The notes beneath the pieces were generated by a model that worked only from the letters and a program-made list of their open reading frames with translations, was not told the origin of the DNA and made no database searches. Positions 1 to 9,229 of a DNA stretch of 64,000 nucleotides are shown piece after piece (position 1 is the first letter of the stretch; each line of letters starts with the position of its first letter). Made by a program: the position numbers and the translations under genes. Origin of the DNA: Spirulina major PCC 6313 (lineage in GTDB: Bacteria; Cyanobacteriota; Cyanobacteriia; Cyanobacteriales; Spirulinaceae); NCBI RefSeq assembly GCF_001890765.1, contig NZ_KV878783.1, positions 1,028 to 65,027 of the forward strand. Direction: 5' to 3'.

Positions 1-602
1 CAATATGCGTTTGAGAACGGCAGAAACTGGCCCTTGTGTTTGGCGCAATTACAAAGCGGGTGAGTCTTCACGATACGGTCTGTGCAGCTTACTTCCAGGA
101 CAATCAGGCTCTAGTTGACTGGGTGCAATGGCAACCTCTCCGTTCCGTTGTCCTCTGCATCGGTGATGGTCATGATGGCATTTGGAACGTGATCAAACTC
201 CTGGCTCCTGAGTATCAACGGCGTGAAATCCTCGACTGGTATCATCTGATGGAAAATCTCTACAAGATAGACCCCAAGCAATGCTGCTTAGAGCGACTGA
301 AAGCTTTGCTCTGGTCTGGTTTTGTCGATGAGGTCTTAGCCATACTCAAACCCCTCCCACATCACCCTGCTCAGTGTTTTCGGGCTTATCTGCGCAAGCA
401 TCGTCGCCGTCTTGTCAATTATTGCTTATACCAGTCTTTGGGACTTGACATTGGTTCTGGGTCTGTTGAGTCTACCGTGAAGCGCATTGCTGCCCGTGTC
501 AAACTGACTGGTGCTCAGTGGCTTTCTTCTTCTGCTCCTCACATTCTTCGCCTTCGTTGTGCCTATCTTAATGGTGCTTTTGTCCTAAGCAATAATACTT
601 AG
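1..602 (+). pseudogene. ISKra4-like transposase, C-terminal remnant
   Basis: The last ~190 codons resemble the C-terminal half of ISKra4-family DDE transposases. They contain ILDWYHLMENL, then a helical stretch, then the IGSGSVES motif before an LRLRCAYLNG tail. The readable frame starts after a stop at position 12-14. An ATG-like start near 36 gives 188 residues, well short of a full transposase, and the N-terminal catalytic part is not in this frame. The first bases are open in another frame, so a frameshift or the window edge may explain the loss. No inverted-repeat end could be recognised. The family call rests on motif recall only. Confidence 0.6.
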
Positions 603-624
603 TTCTAAACTGGGATGCTCCCGG

Positions 625-2127
625 TTAGGAAGAGGATGGGTGTTCAGATTGACAGCGTTGCCAGGTAGCGATCGCTTCCATCATTGCATCAATAGCCTCG
701 CGCTGTTCCTGCACCGATCGCGCCGTGCGATTCACCACAATGCTAAACACCAGCGGCGTGGGACTGCTGGGGCGGAGATAGCCCGACAGCGCCGAAACTC
801 CCGTCATTGTGCCTGTTTTCGCGGCGATCTGACCCCGCACAGTGGCAGATGTAAGCCGACGGCGCAGCGTGCCGCTTGTGCCGCTGATCGGGAGCGATTG
901 GATAAACGGGACAAAGATGGGCGGGGGCTGTTGGGTCATGGCTTGGAGGAGTTGAACGATCGCATCGGGGCTAACGAGGGTATGGCGAGACAGGCCCGAA
1001 CCATCAACGAGGGCGTAGGCATCGGAATCAACGCCAATGTTGCTCAGTTGCACCGCGATCGCTGTTAACCCGGCCTCCCCTGGGCCCAACTGTTGCAGGA
1101 GGGCTTCGGCGTAGAGGTTGTTGCTGGGTTGGTTGGTGGCGTGGACGAGGGATGCGAGGGTGGGGGATAGGTGGGTGGTGCTAGGGGCGATGTCGGGTGG
1201 GGGCGCGATCGCACTGTCGGCCACGGTAATGCCCGCACGATTGAGGGCAAACCGCAGGGTGGCGAGAAAATAGGCCGTCGGGTCAAATACCGCCATCCCC
1301 CAAGAGGAATACCGCCCCGCATTGGCCGCCAATTCCCCGGTGATCGTTAATTCATTCGTGCCAAAGCGGCGGCGAATTTCCATACTGTAGGGGGTATCAT
1401 CGGGAGCCGTCACCCCTTGATTAATCCAATCCCATTGCCGCAGCGCGATCGCATCGTCGCTTTCCAACCGCACCGCCTCCCCCACCCCTTGGGGCAACAG
1501 CGTGATTTGAAAAGCATTGTCATTGAGCATCAGCCGATTCACCGCCATGCCGTAGTAAAAATTGAGGTCGTACTGTTCCCAGGTGTCGGGGCGTTGGGCA
1601 GAGGCGGGAACCGCATCATCAACGGTGAGTTGCTCAATGTGGCGCACCCCTTGCGATCGCAACGCCTGGGCCCATTGGGTTAAATCCGCCGTCTTCAGGC
1701 TCGGATCACCGCGCCCGGAGAGGTGGAGGCGATCGAGGCGGGGGGCAGTGCCGAGGCTATAGATGGGCGTGGAAATTTGGAAATCGGGGCCGAACTGGAG
1801 CAGGGCGGCGGCGGTGGTGAAGAGTTTGACATTGGAGGCGGCGATCGTGTGGATCGCGCCGTTGTGATTGTAGATCGGTTCACCTGTGGGCGGCGCGACG
1901 ACAATACCCCAGTGCGATCGCGCCCATTGGGGCTGCTCGATCACCCCCTCCACTGCGGCAGCCAGGGAAGCCGGACAGGTGGCCGCTGCCATTGCCCCCG
2001 GCATTTTTACCCCAAACCCCCCCACCAACAGAGCCGCGATCGCGCCAATCTGCCGACCGCGCTGCCGTGGGTGAGCGTCACCCTGTACAGTAGCCCTAAG
2101 CTCCCTCATTACTTCCCCTTGGGTCAT
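625..2127 (-). CDS. dacB: D-alanyl-D-alanine carboxypeptidase/endopeptidase (PBP4 family)
   Basis: This is a class C penicillin-binding protein of the S13 peptidase family, which trims or cleaves peptidoglycan cross-links in the periplasm. A hydrophobic export segment (about residues 27-47, ending GAMAAA) precedes the mature protein. All three active-site motifs are visible: SNVK (S98 to K101), an SNN motif in NQPSNNLYAE, and KTG in AAKTGTMTG near residue 440. The 500-residue length fits the family. The first ATG overlaps the start codon of the divergent transferase gene in a shared CATG. An ATG at codon 7 is an alternative start. DacB-type enzymes act on wall maturation; substrate preference here is inferred. 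Confidence 0.9.
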   Translation of the reverse strand: MTQGEVMRELRATVQGDAHPRQRGRQIGAIAALLVGGFGVKMPGAMAAATCPASLAAAVEGVIEQPQWARSHWGIVVAPPTGEPIYNHNGAIHTIAASNVKLFTTAAALLQFGPDFQISTPIYSLGTAPRLDRLHLSGRGDPSLKTADLTQWAQALRSQGVRHIEQLTVDDAVPASAQRPDTWEQYDLNFYYGMAVNRLMLNDNAFQITLLPQGVGEAVRLESDDAIALRQWDWINQGVTAPDDTPYSMEIRRRFGTNELTITGELAANAGRYSSWGMAVFDPTAYFLATLRFALNRAGITVADSAIAPPPDIAPSTTHLSPTLASLVHATNQPSNNLYAEALLQQLGPGEAGLTAIAVQLSNIGVDSDAYALVDGSGLSRHTLVSPDAIVQLLQAMTQQPPPIFVPFIQSLPISGTSGTLRRRLTSATVRGQIAAKTGTMTGVSALSGYLRPSSPTPLVFSIVVNRTARSVQEQREAIDAMMEAIATWQRCQSEHPSSS

Positions 2128-2785
2128 GATTAAACTCTATACCAACCGCCTCTCGAATAATGCCCGCCGCGTCCAGGTTGCGCTGCTTGAAAAAGGGCTA
2201 GAGGCGGAGTTGATTCCAGTTAAGCTCAACGGTGAACAGTTTCAGCCCGATTTTCTCGCCCTCAACCCCTTTCACAAAGTGCCGGTGCTCGTCGATGGCG
2301 ATCTAACGTTGATCGAATCCTTAGCTATTTTGGACTATCTCGACGCTCAATATCCCGATCCACCACTATTACCCACGGCCCCCCGCGATCTCGCCCAGGT
2401 GCGGATGCTCACCCAGGTGCAGGTGCAGGAAATGACACCGTTAATTTTTCCCCTGCTCAAGGAAAAAGTGGGGATTTCCGTGGCGGCGGACGTTGTGGAA
2501 ACGGCCCAAACTCAGATGCAAATGGTATTGAGTTTCTACGATCGCCACCTGATCGAGCACGATTTTTTCATCCCCGGCCAATTCACCCAAGCGGATATTG
2601 TTGTGGGTGTATCGGTGGCGATTTTAGATGCGTTTTTAGGGTTCGATTTAACACCCTATACTAATCTGGCCGCCTGGTACGATCGCCTCTACCAGCGCCC
2701 CAGTTGGCAAACCACCCAACCCAACCCCATGGAAGTGATGACCGCCCTACCTCAAATCCGCGCCGTCTTGAAACAGCGGAGTTAA
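2126..2785 (+). CDS. Glutathione S-transferase family protein
   Basis: This is a cytosolic GST of 219 residues. The N-terminal thioredoxin fold starts MIKLYTNRLSNNARRVQVAL, with the cis-proline segment FHKVPVLVDGDLTLIESLAI that holds glutathione. A helical C-terminal domain follows (about residues 85-210). The start codon shares two bases with the divergent dacB start, so the two genes have no separate 5' spacer. The metallophosphoesterase gene begins 4 bp after the stop, so the two are probably co-transcribed. The exact class and substrate cannot be told from sequence alone. Confidence 0.88.
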   Translation: MIKLYTNRLSNNARRVQVALLEKGLEAELIPVKLNGEQFQPDFLALNPFHKVPVLVDGDLTLIESLAILDYLDAQYPDPPLLPTAPRDLAQVRMLTQVQVQEMTPLIFPLLKEKVGISVAADVVETAQTQMQMVLSFYDRHLIEHDFFIPGQFTQADIVVGVSVAILDAFLGFDLTPYTNLAAWYDRLYQRPSWQTTQPNPMEVMTALPQIRAVLKQRS

Positions 2786-2789
2786 GGGG

Positions 2790-3611
2790 ATGATCTGGCG
2801 TTGGTTACGGAGGAGTGCGATCGCGCTCTTAGCGATTTGTGTCATTCTCCTCGCCTACATGACCCAAATTGAACCCCGTTGGCTCCAGGTGCAGCGGTTG
2901 GATCTCACCCTGTCCCATCTGCCAGCGGCGTTTGAGGGGTTTAAATTGGTACAGATTAGTGATCTCCATGTGGATTCCCTGGACGATCGCACCTTGGCCC
3001 GTGCGATTCGTCTCGTCAATCGCCAAACCCCGGATCTCGTCGCGATCACGGGGGATTTCGTCACCCAAAAGGATAATTTAGAGCGCGATCGCGATCGTCT
3101 CGCCATTCTCAACACCCTCCAGTCCCAAACCGTCGCTGTCTTGGGCAATCACGACCATTGGACGAATCCGATCATCGTACGGCATATCCTGCGTGTGGCA
3201 GGCATTGAGGATCTGAGCAATCGTGTCGTGCGGATTGAACGCGAGGGGGGACAGGTGGCGATCGCAGGTATTGATGACCTCATGGGCGGTCATCCCGATC
3301 TCCCCCAGGTGCTCGACGCACTCCCCCCGGATAGCTGCGCGATTCTCCTCGTCCATGAGCCGGATTTTGCCGACTCCGCCGCCGCCACCCACCGCTTTGA
3401 TCTCCAACTGGCGGGCCATTCCCACGGCGGCCAAATTCGCATCGGCCCGCCCCGCATCCTCCCCCCCTACGCCCGCCGCTACCCCCTCGGCCGCTACCAG
3501 GTTGAGGAAATGATCGCCTACACCAATCGCGGCATCGGCATGACCTCCGTGCCGATGCGCTTCGGGAATCGCCCGGAAATCACCGTGTTTCACCTCCATG
3601 CTCCGGTTTAA
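2790..3611 (+). CDS. Membrane-anchored metallophosphoesterase (YkuE/YaeI-like)
   Basis: This is a calcineurin-like phosphoesterase of 273 residues with one N-terminal membrane segment (about residues 8-24). The metal-binding motifs appear in order: ISDLH (D58, H60), GDF (D89), GNHDHW (N120, H121) and the late AGHSHGGQ. Relatives such as YaeI and YkuE act on lipid A precursors or phospholipids at the membrane; that role is inferred here. It follows the GST gene by 4 bp and the two probably form an operon. The C-terminus (FGNRPEITVFHL) is typical of the family, so the gene looks complete. Confidence 0.88.
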   Translation: MIWRWLRRSAIALLAICVILLAYMTQIEPRWLQVQRLDLTLSHLPAAFEGFKLVQISDLHVDSLDDRTLARAIRLVNRQTPDLVAITGDFVTQKDNLERDRDRLAILNTLQSQTVAVLGNHDHWTNPIIVRHILRVAGIEDLSNRVVRIEREGGQVAIAGIDDLMGGHPDLPQVLDALPPDSCAILLVHEPDFADSAAATHRFDLQLAGHSHGGQIRIGPPRILPPYARRYPLGRYQVEEMIAYTNRGIGMTSVPMRFGNRPEITVFHLHAPV

Positions 3612-3839
3612 CGGCCCTAGCCCTCTCCAGTGGATTAGGTACTGGACTGACAGGGTTAAAACAGGACATTAGGGAGTGCTGGAGGCAGTTGCCGTTGAAT
3701 TGGGAAGCCCGTTTCTGGATGCGAAGCATCAGAGTCGGGTAGTTCACGCTCAGCCCTCAATCTCTGCTTTTGCTGTCCAGATTTGGCATGAGATGCGCCC
3801 CGATCGCCCTATGATGACTGTTAATTTTAAAGACTCGCC
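3612..3839 (+). other. Intergenic stretch with a possible transposase 3' remnant
   Basis: No complete gene is seen. Around 3684-3790 one frame reads AVAVELGSPFLDAKHQSRVV. This resembles the degenerate tail that follows tnpB genes of IS200/IS605 elements in cyanobacteria. It has no start codon and no element ends I can recognise. It could equally be a chance open stretch. Confidence 0.3.
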
Positions 3840-5426
3840 ATGACCTTCCTCGACTATCCCTACGCCTCCCAACGTCGCGTCACCTTTGGCACTCGGGCCA
3901 TGGTGGCCACCAGTCAACATCTGGCCAGTTTGGCGGGGTGGGAAATGTTCCAAGCCGGGGGCAATGCCGTCGATGCGGCCGTCGCCACAGCGATCGCCCT
4001 CACCGTCGTTGAACCCACCGCCAACGGCATCGGCTCCGATGCCTTTGCGATCGTTTGGGATGGGCAACAACTCCACGGCTTAAACGGGTCGGGGCGCAGT
4101 CCGGCGGCGATGGAGCGCGATCGCTACGGCGACACCATCCCCACCACCGGCTGGCCCACCGTCACCGTTCCCGGCGCAGTCTCCACCTGGCAAACTCTCT
4201 CCGAACGCTGGGGAAAACTCCCCTTCGCCCAACTCTGCGCCCCCGCGATCCGCTACGCTGCCGAAGGCTTCCCCGTGTCCCCCGTCACCGCCCAAACCTG
4301 GGAGCGGGAAGCGCGACGCTTTGCACAGGTACAAGGGGCAGAATATGAAGCATTTAAAGCGGTGTTTTTCCCGGACGGTCGCGCCCCCCAAGCCGGGGAA
4401 ATTTGGCGCAGTCCCGGCCATGCCGCCACGCTGCAAACCCTTGCGGATGAGGGCGGCGCGAGTTTTTATCAGGGGAGTTTAAGCGATCGCATCGTCCGCT
4501 TCGCCGCCCAAACCGGAGGCAACCTCACCGCTGCCGACCTCGCCCAACACCGCAACCACTGGGTCACCCCGATCAGCACCCCCTACCGCGATGTCACCGT
4601 TTGGGAAATCCCCCCCAACACCCAAGGCATCGCCGCCCTGATGGCCTTAAACATCCTCGAAGGCTTCGACCTAGCCGCCGATCCCCGCGATTCTGTAGCC
4701 AGTTTTCACCGCCAAATCGAAGCGATGAAGCTCGCCTTTGCCGACATCTACCGCTACGTGGGCGATCCGGGAACGATGGAACTCACCACCGCTGATCTCC
4801 TCTCCAAGGACTACGCCGCCCAACGTCGGGGCTTGATTGGCGATCGCGCCCTGCCCCTCGCTGACCCCGGTTTCCCCAAAGGCGGCACGGTCTATCTCTG
4901 CACAGCGGATGAAACCCTGATGGTCTCCTTCATTCAGTCCAATTTTGAAAACCTCGGCAGCGGTATCCTCGTTCCTGAAACGGGCATTTCCCTACAAAAT
5001 CGCGCCTGTGGCTTCAGCCTCACCCCCGGCCACCCCAACGAACTCGCCCCCCGCAAACGTCCCTTCCATACCATCATCCCCGCCTTCCTCACCCGCAACG
5101 GCCAAGCCCTCGGCCCCTTCGGCGTGATGGGCGCACAGATGCAACCCCAAGGCCATGTGCAAATGGTCGTCAACACCACCGACTACGGCATGAACCCCCA
5201 AACCGCCCTGGATGCTCCCCGCTGGCGATTTTTACGGGGCGATCGCGTCCTCCTAGAAACAGGCGTGAACGCAGATATCGCCGCCGGTTTGGAAGCCTTG
5301 GGCCATCGGGTCAGCATCACCCCCGCCTATTATGAATTCGGCAAGGGTCAGATGATTCTCCGCGACGGCTCTACCCTCATCGGCGGCACAGAACCAAGGG
5401 CCGACGGGAGTGCGATCGCGCGTTAA
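3840..5426 (+). CDS. ggt: Gamma-glutamyltransferase family protein
   Basis: This is an N-terminal nucleophile hydrolase that cleaves or transfers gamma-glutamyl groups from glutathione and related compounds. The proenzyme of 528 residues should self-cleave into large and small subunits. The large-subunit signature (QAGGNAVDAAVATAIALTVV, then the glycine-rich NGIGSDAF) is clear. The candidate catalytic threonine opens the small subunit in KGGTVYLCTADE. Downstream are SFIQSNFENLGSGI and the oxyanion loop region. No signal peptide is evident, which suggests a cytosolic YwrD-like member. The gene stands alone on its strand. Confidence 0.88.
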   Translation: MTFLDYPYASQRRVTFGTRAMVATSQHLASLAGWEMFQAGGNAVDAAVATAIALTVVEPTANGIGSDAFAIVWDGQQLHGLNGSGRSPAAMERDRYGDTIPTTGWPTVTVPGAVSTWQTLSERWGKLPFAQLCAPAIRYAAEGFPVSPVTAQTWEREARRFAQVQGAEYEAFKAVFFPDGRAPQAGEIWRSPGHAATLQTLADEGGASFYQGSLSDRIVRFAAQTGGNLTAADLAQHRNHWVTPISTPYRDVTVWEIPPNTQGIAALMALNILEGFDLAADPRDSVASFHRQIEAMKLAFADIYRYVGDPGTMELTTADLLSKDYAAQRRGLIGDRALPLADPGFPKGGTVYLCTADETLMVSFIQSNFENLGSGILVPETGISLQNRACGFSLTPGHPNELAPRKRPFHTIIPAFLTRNGQALGPFGVMGAQMQPQGHVQMVVNTTDYGMNPQTALDAPRWRFLRGDRVLLETGVNADIAAGLEALGHRVSITPAYYEFGKGQMILRDGSTLIGGTEPRADGSAIAR

Positions 5427-5788
5427 CCATGCCGATATTTTCGAGTAAAAAAAGCCGCATTCAGACGCACAGCAGCATTTAGCCTGAATGCACTCGCGAT
5501 CGCTACCTCCGGCTCATAAAGTTTATGGTGTAAATTAATCAAAACAAAATAATGTCTAGTTCAGGCTCAATTAGTGCTGCTCATCATTGATCCCGATGGC
5601 TGTGGTTGATTAGACAAAACAAGTCTTGATGTTTTTTTACATTTCTTACGAAATAGCCCTGGTTCGCTATGACCAGGAAACCCATCATTGCTATACTCAT
5701 AGTTAGAGCTTCATGCATTAGCACCGTTGATTTTAACGACGTTGTGACGGTTTCAGCATTAATCCTGAATTAGATATTCAAAACTAAA
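5427..5788. other. Gene-free intergenic region
   Basis: About 360 bp with no supportable ORF. An 8-bp inverted repeat (GCATTCAG and its complement, near 5458-5493) sits beside a run of A residues at 5446-5452. It could act as a terminator for minus-strand transcripts. The rest is AT-rich and probably carries the promoter of the GAF/HD-GYP gene, but I see no clear -35/-10 pair. Confidence 0.3.
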
Positions 5789-6934
5789 ATGACTGAACAA
5801 GAGTCTGATTTTACGGCTGACTATCACATCGATTGCACCAAGCCATCAGTTGACGAAAAATTGCGCATAGCCTGGCAAAAAATTGTGGATATGCTTGCAG
5901 AGGTGACCCGTGTTCCGGCGGCGTTGGTGATGCAAATTCATCCCACGACCATTGAAGTTTTTTCCACTTCAAATTCGGAATCGGCTAATCCTTATGAGCG
6001 GGGAGAGACTGCGGATCTAGGCAATGGGTTGTATTGTGAAACGGTGTTGCGATCGCAAGCCCCGCTCCTCGTTTCCAATGCCCTCGCTGATCCGGATTGG
6101 GATCATAACCCTGATATTGAACTAGGGATGATCTTCTATTACGGTGTGCCCATCCTGTGGCCTGATGACACGTCCTTCGGGACATTATGCATCCTTGATA
6201 ATCAAGAACATCAACTCGATGACTGGATGCGTGACCTCATTCATGTGCTCAAGACGAGTATTGAATCCGGTTTAAAAATTCTTTATATGCAGCAGCAACG
6301 TCTGCAAGCCACCCTCCAACTCAATCAAGTCCTCGAAAGCACAATCATGGCCTTGGTGAGTACCCTGGCTTGTCGTGATCCCTACACGGCCCAACATCAA
6401 AAACGAGTAGCAGATTTAACGGTAAGAATTGCCGTCCAAATGGGACTTGATTCTGCACTGCACCAAGGCTTATATCTCGGAGCAGCTATTCATGATGTCG
6501 GTAAAATTTATGTTCCTTCGGACATTTTAAATCGTCCAGGTAAACTGTCCGTCGCTGAGTTTGAAATCATTAAATCTCACCCGATGGTGGGGGCGCAAAT
6601 TGTGAAAGATATTGCTTTCCCCTGGCCGATTCAAGATCTCATTTTGCAGCACCATGAACGTCTTGATGGCAGTGGCTATCCTGCGGGTCTAGTCGGTGAT
6701 CAGATTTTGCTCGAAGCCCGGATTTTATCGGTGGCGGATGTGGTAGAAGCGATGAGTTCCCATCGACCCTATCGCAGTGCCTTGGGTTTGGATGCGGCTC
6801 TCGATGTGGTGCGATCGGGGCGTGGCATCCTCTACGATGCGGATGTGGTGGATGCTTGTTTATTGCTATTTGAACAACAGCAATATCGCAACAATTGGGA
6901 CAGTAAAATTTACGCCGATCAACGATATCAATAG
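5789..6934 (+). CDS. GAF domain plus HD-GYP phosphodiesterase
   Basis: This is a 381-residue signalling protein. Residues ~20-165 form a GAF sensor domain (FGTLCILDN near 130-138). After a short helix, residues ~185-370 form an HD-GYP domain. The metal-binding HD pair is H235/D236 in AAIHDVGK, and the family-defining motif reads HHERLDGSGYPAG (288-300). HD-GYP enzymes hydrolyse cyclic di-GMP, so this protein probably lowers that messenger in response to a small ligand or light-related signal bound by the GAF domain. No chromophore cysteine context of a phytochrome-type GAF is obvious. It is a single gene, convergent with the Omp85 gene. Confidence 0.9.
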   Translation: MTEQESDFTADYHIDCTKPSVDEKLRIAWQKIVDMLAEVTRVPAALVMQIHPTTIEVFSTSNSESANPYERGETADLGNGLYCETVLRSQAPLLVSNALADPDWDHNPDIELGMIFYYGVPILWPDDTSFGTLCILDNQEHQLDDWMRDLIHVLKTSIESGLKILYMQQQRLQATLQLNQVLESTIMALVSTLACRDPYTAQHQKRVADLTVRIAVQMGLDSALHQGLYLGAAIHDVGKIYVPSDILNRPGKLSVAEFEIIKSHPMVGAQIVKDIAFPWPIQDLILQHHERLDGSGYPAGLVGDQILLEARILSVADVVEAMSSHRPYRSALGLDAALDVVRSGRGILYDADVVDACLLLFEQQQYRNNWDSKIYADQRYQ

Positions 6935-6975
6935 GGCATCTTTTCAACCCAAGTGGCTAGCTGAATCTGGGCTGA

Positions 6976-6992
6976 GTGAGCTAGAGGCTCAC
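6976..6992 (+). repeat. Small hairpin repeat, GTGAGC-type, AGA loop
   Basis: GTGAGCT-AGA-GGCTCAC forms a 7-bp stem, with one T-G wobble, around the 3-nt loop AGA. It belongs to the dispersed hairpin family described in the findings and lies just past the HD-GYP gene. Confidence 0.75.
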
Positions 6993-7050
6993 ACTACTAT
7001 TATTGAAATTCTCTCTGCACCAGTTTCCCCGTCGAGCCTGATGGATGAGC

Positions 7051-7075
7051 AAAAGCCCTCTGGGAGAGGGCTTTT
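7051..7075. terminator. Bidirectional terminator between convergent genes
   Basis: A perfect 10-bp stem (AAAAGCCCTC with GAGGGCTTTT) closes a 5-nt loop. It reads the same from both sides, with U-rich 3' arms in each direction. It sits between the convergent HD-GYP and Omp85 genes and can serve both. Confidence 0.8.
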
Positions 7076-7109
7076 GAGCAATATTGAAGCGGATTAGGGA
7101 TGGCGAGGC

Positions 7110-8996
7110 TTAGAAGCGATGACCCACGCCAAACTGAAGGCGGCTGTCGCCCGTGTTGGTGATGCCAAAATCAGCCCGCAGGATGCCGATGGGGGAGTTG
7201 ACGCGCACCCCAGCACCGTAACCAAAGCCAGTTCCTGGTTTCGTGGCTTCCGCTTCACCGCTTTCGCCCACTTGGGCAGGGGTGGAACCGAGATCGCTGG
7301 CAAAGTCAGCAAAGACTACCCCGGAAACCGGTGAACTAAACAAGGGCACGCGATATTCTGCCGAAGCGAGGACGTAACTGCGACCGGCGGCTAAATCACC
7401 AGAACCGAAGCCCCGCACCGTATTCGCCCCGCCGAGTAAGAATGTTTCATAGGGGGGTAAATCACCGATGGTTGTGCCGCCTTGGACATTGAAGGCGAGG
7501 ACTTCGGGATTGTCTTGATTCAAAATGCGGGTGGCTTGGTAGGTGGAGTAGCTGGCGTTGACTTGGTTCATCAAGATATTGCCGCTACCGAGGGGGATCG
7601 ATTGTTCGCTACTGAGGGAGACAACCGAGCCGGAGGTGGGGTTGAGGGGGTTGTCGCGTTGGTCGTTGCGGAGTTGGGCGCGGACGGTGTAGATGTCGTC
7701 AATGCCGGATTCGCTGGCGGAGAGGGCGTTACCGTATTGATCAACGGGGGCAAGGTCGCCGTCGGCATCGCGAATGCTGACGCGGCGGAAGTTGACCCCG
7801 ACGGAGGTATCCCACTCATCGATCGCACCATTGACCGCGACACCACCCCCAAAGCGACCTTCACGGGGGCGATCGCCATTTTCTAAATACACATCTTGGT
7901 CGAAGTTGCCGGAAATCCCCCGTTGGCGGAAGGCGGTGATGCTGTAGCCCAGTTGATCGGGGTTCGTGACGCGATAGGCGCGGCTGAATTCGGTGTTAAA
8001 TTGCATATCCCGCGTCCCGATCTGGAGGTCAAGACCGAGATTTTGACCAATGCCGCCGACGTTGCGATCGTTATAACTGACGGAACCAAACACGCCGGAA
8101 TCTTTGCTATAGCCACCGCCGACATTCACGCCCCGCGTTGCAGCTTCATTGAGTTCGTAAATCACATCAATGGTGTTGTCACCGCGATCGGCAAGGGCGA
8201 TCTGGGCGTGCTCGAAGAGGCCGAGGCTGTAGAGTTGGCGCAAATCCGCTTGGGCCTGTTCGACCTTGAACACCTCTCCCGGCTTGACGCTCAGGTGTTC
8301 GAGGACAAAATTATCACGGGTGCGGCCATCGGTGACCATCCCTTCATCATCGGTAAACTGAGCCTGCACTGATCCCACTACCCCTTCACTGACGGTGATG
8401 CTGAGGCTGCCGTCTTGCTGCGATCGCACATCCTGCACTTTCGCCAATACATAACCATTGTCCTGATACCAGGTGTTGAGCCGTTCAATCCCGGCGTTAA
8501 TGGTGCTGGGTTGCACTGCTTGACCGAGTTGCTGGTCAAAGAGGGTGGTGGCAATCTCTGGGGTTAAAACGCGGGCATTATTGAGTTGCACTCGACTGAC
8601 GACGACGGGATTGAGGGCGTATTGCACTTGCCAGCCTTGGTCGTTGGGGATGGCGTTGACCTGCACATCGTTGAAGAGTTGGGTGCGCTTGAGGGCGGCG
8701 AGATCGGCGTTGAGTTGGCTGGCACTGGTGGCCTGGCCGGGTGCGGTGGCGATCGTGTTGCGGGCAATTTGGATCAGTTCGGGGTTGGCTCCGATGATCT
8801 CTACGTCGGTGGCCATGACGGCGAGATCCTGCGTGATCGGGGCAGTGGGGCGGCGGTTGGCAGCTTGGGGTGAAAATTCAGGCCGTTGGGAAAATTCGGG
8901 GGTGGCTTGGACGGTGACAGGTTGCACCGGATTCGCAAAGGCCGCGGGTGCAATCAGAGTCAAGAGGGTGGTGGGGAGGAGAGCAGAGCGCAACAT
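7110..8996 (-). CDS. Omp85/BamA-family outer membrane protein
   Basis: This is a 628-residue outer-membrane protein. A signal peptide (first ~21 residues, ending APAAFA) is followed by a low-complexity linker. POTRA domains cover about residues 60-290 and include FYDQ-like turns and the NTWYQDNGYVLAKV segment. The 16-strand barrel fills the rest. It carries the family VRGF motif (GANTVRGFGSGDL) in loop 6 and ends in F (GVGHRF), as expected for Bam-assembled barrels. Cyanobacterial Omp85 assembles outer-membrane proteins and is related to chloroplast Toc75. It might instead be one of the paralogues in such genomes, so no gene symbol is given. Confidence 0.9.
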   Translation of the reverse strand: MLRSALLPTTLLTLIAPAAFANPVQPVTVQATPEFSQRPEFSPQAANRRPTAPITQDLAVMATDVEIIGANPELIQIARNTIATAPGQATSASQLNADLAALKRTQLFNDVQVNAIPNDQGWQVQYALNPVVVSRVQLNNARVLTPEIATTLFDQQLGQAVQPSTINAGIERLNTWYQDNGYVLAKVQDVRSQQDGSLSITVSEGVVGSVQAQFTDDEGMVTDGRTRDNFVLEHLSVKPGEVFKVEQAQADLRQLYSLGLFEHAQIALADRGDNTIDVIYELNEAATRGVNVGGGYSKDSGVFGSVSYNDRNVGGIGQNLGLDLQIGTRDMQFNTEFSRAYRVTNPDQLGYSITAFRQRGISGNFDQDVYLENGDRPREGRFGGGVAVNGAIDEWDTSVGVNFRRVSIRDADGDLAPVDQYGNALSASESGIDDIYTVRAQLRNDQRDNPLNPTSGSVVSLSSEQSIPLGSGNILMNQVNASYSTYQATRILNQDNPEVLAFNVQGGTTIGDLPPYETFLLGGANTVRGFGSGDLAAGRSYVLASAEYRVPLFSSPVSGVVFADFASDLGSTPAQVGESGEAEATKPGTGFGYGAGVRVNSPIGILRADFGITNTGDSRLQFGVGHRF

Positions 8997-9171
8997 AACG
9001 ATTATCCTTGTGAATCGGTGCTAGATAAACGTTATGACTGCTGAAATCCCCACGGGTTGCGGGATTTGGAGCGGTTTGTCATCTGGCACAGGGGGCACTG
9101 TGACAGTTAAACAGGCGGCGATCGCCCCTTTTCCCCAAACCAGACCAGGCAGCTTTAGCCCCTTGCCCATC

Positions 9172-9200
9172 AAAAAAATCCCCCTGAATTCACAGGGGGA
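9172..9200 (-). terminator. Factor-independent terminator of the exported-protein gene
   Basis: On the minus strand an 8-bp perfect stem (TCCCCCTG and CAGGGGGA) with a 6-nt loop is followed by seven T residues. It lies 30 bp beyond the stop of the gene ending at 9230. Confidence 0.8.
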
Positions 9201-9229
9201 GCGCAGGGGATACTGTGCAAAATTACCGA

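Noticed and set aside
7482-7886. Long plus-strand ORF opposite the Omp85 gene
   Set aside because: It is an antisense shadow of a well-supported gene in GC-rich DNA. The same applies to similar frames opposite dacB, cobN, thrS and the GlmS-like gene.
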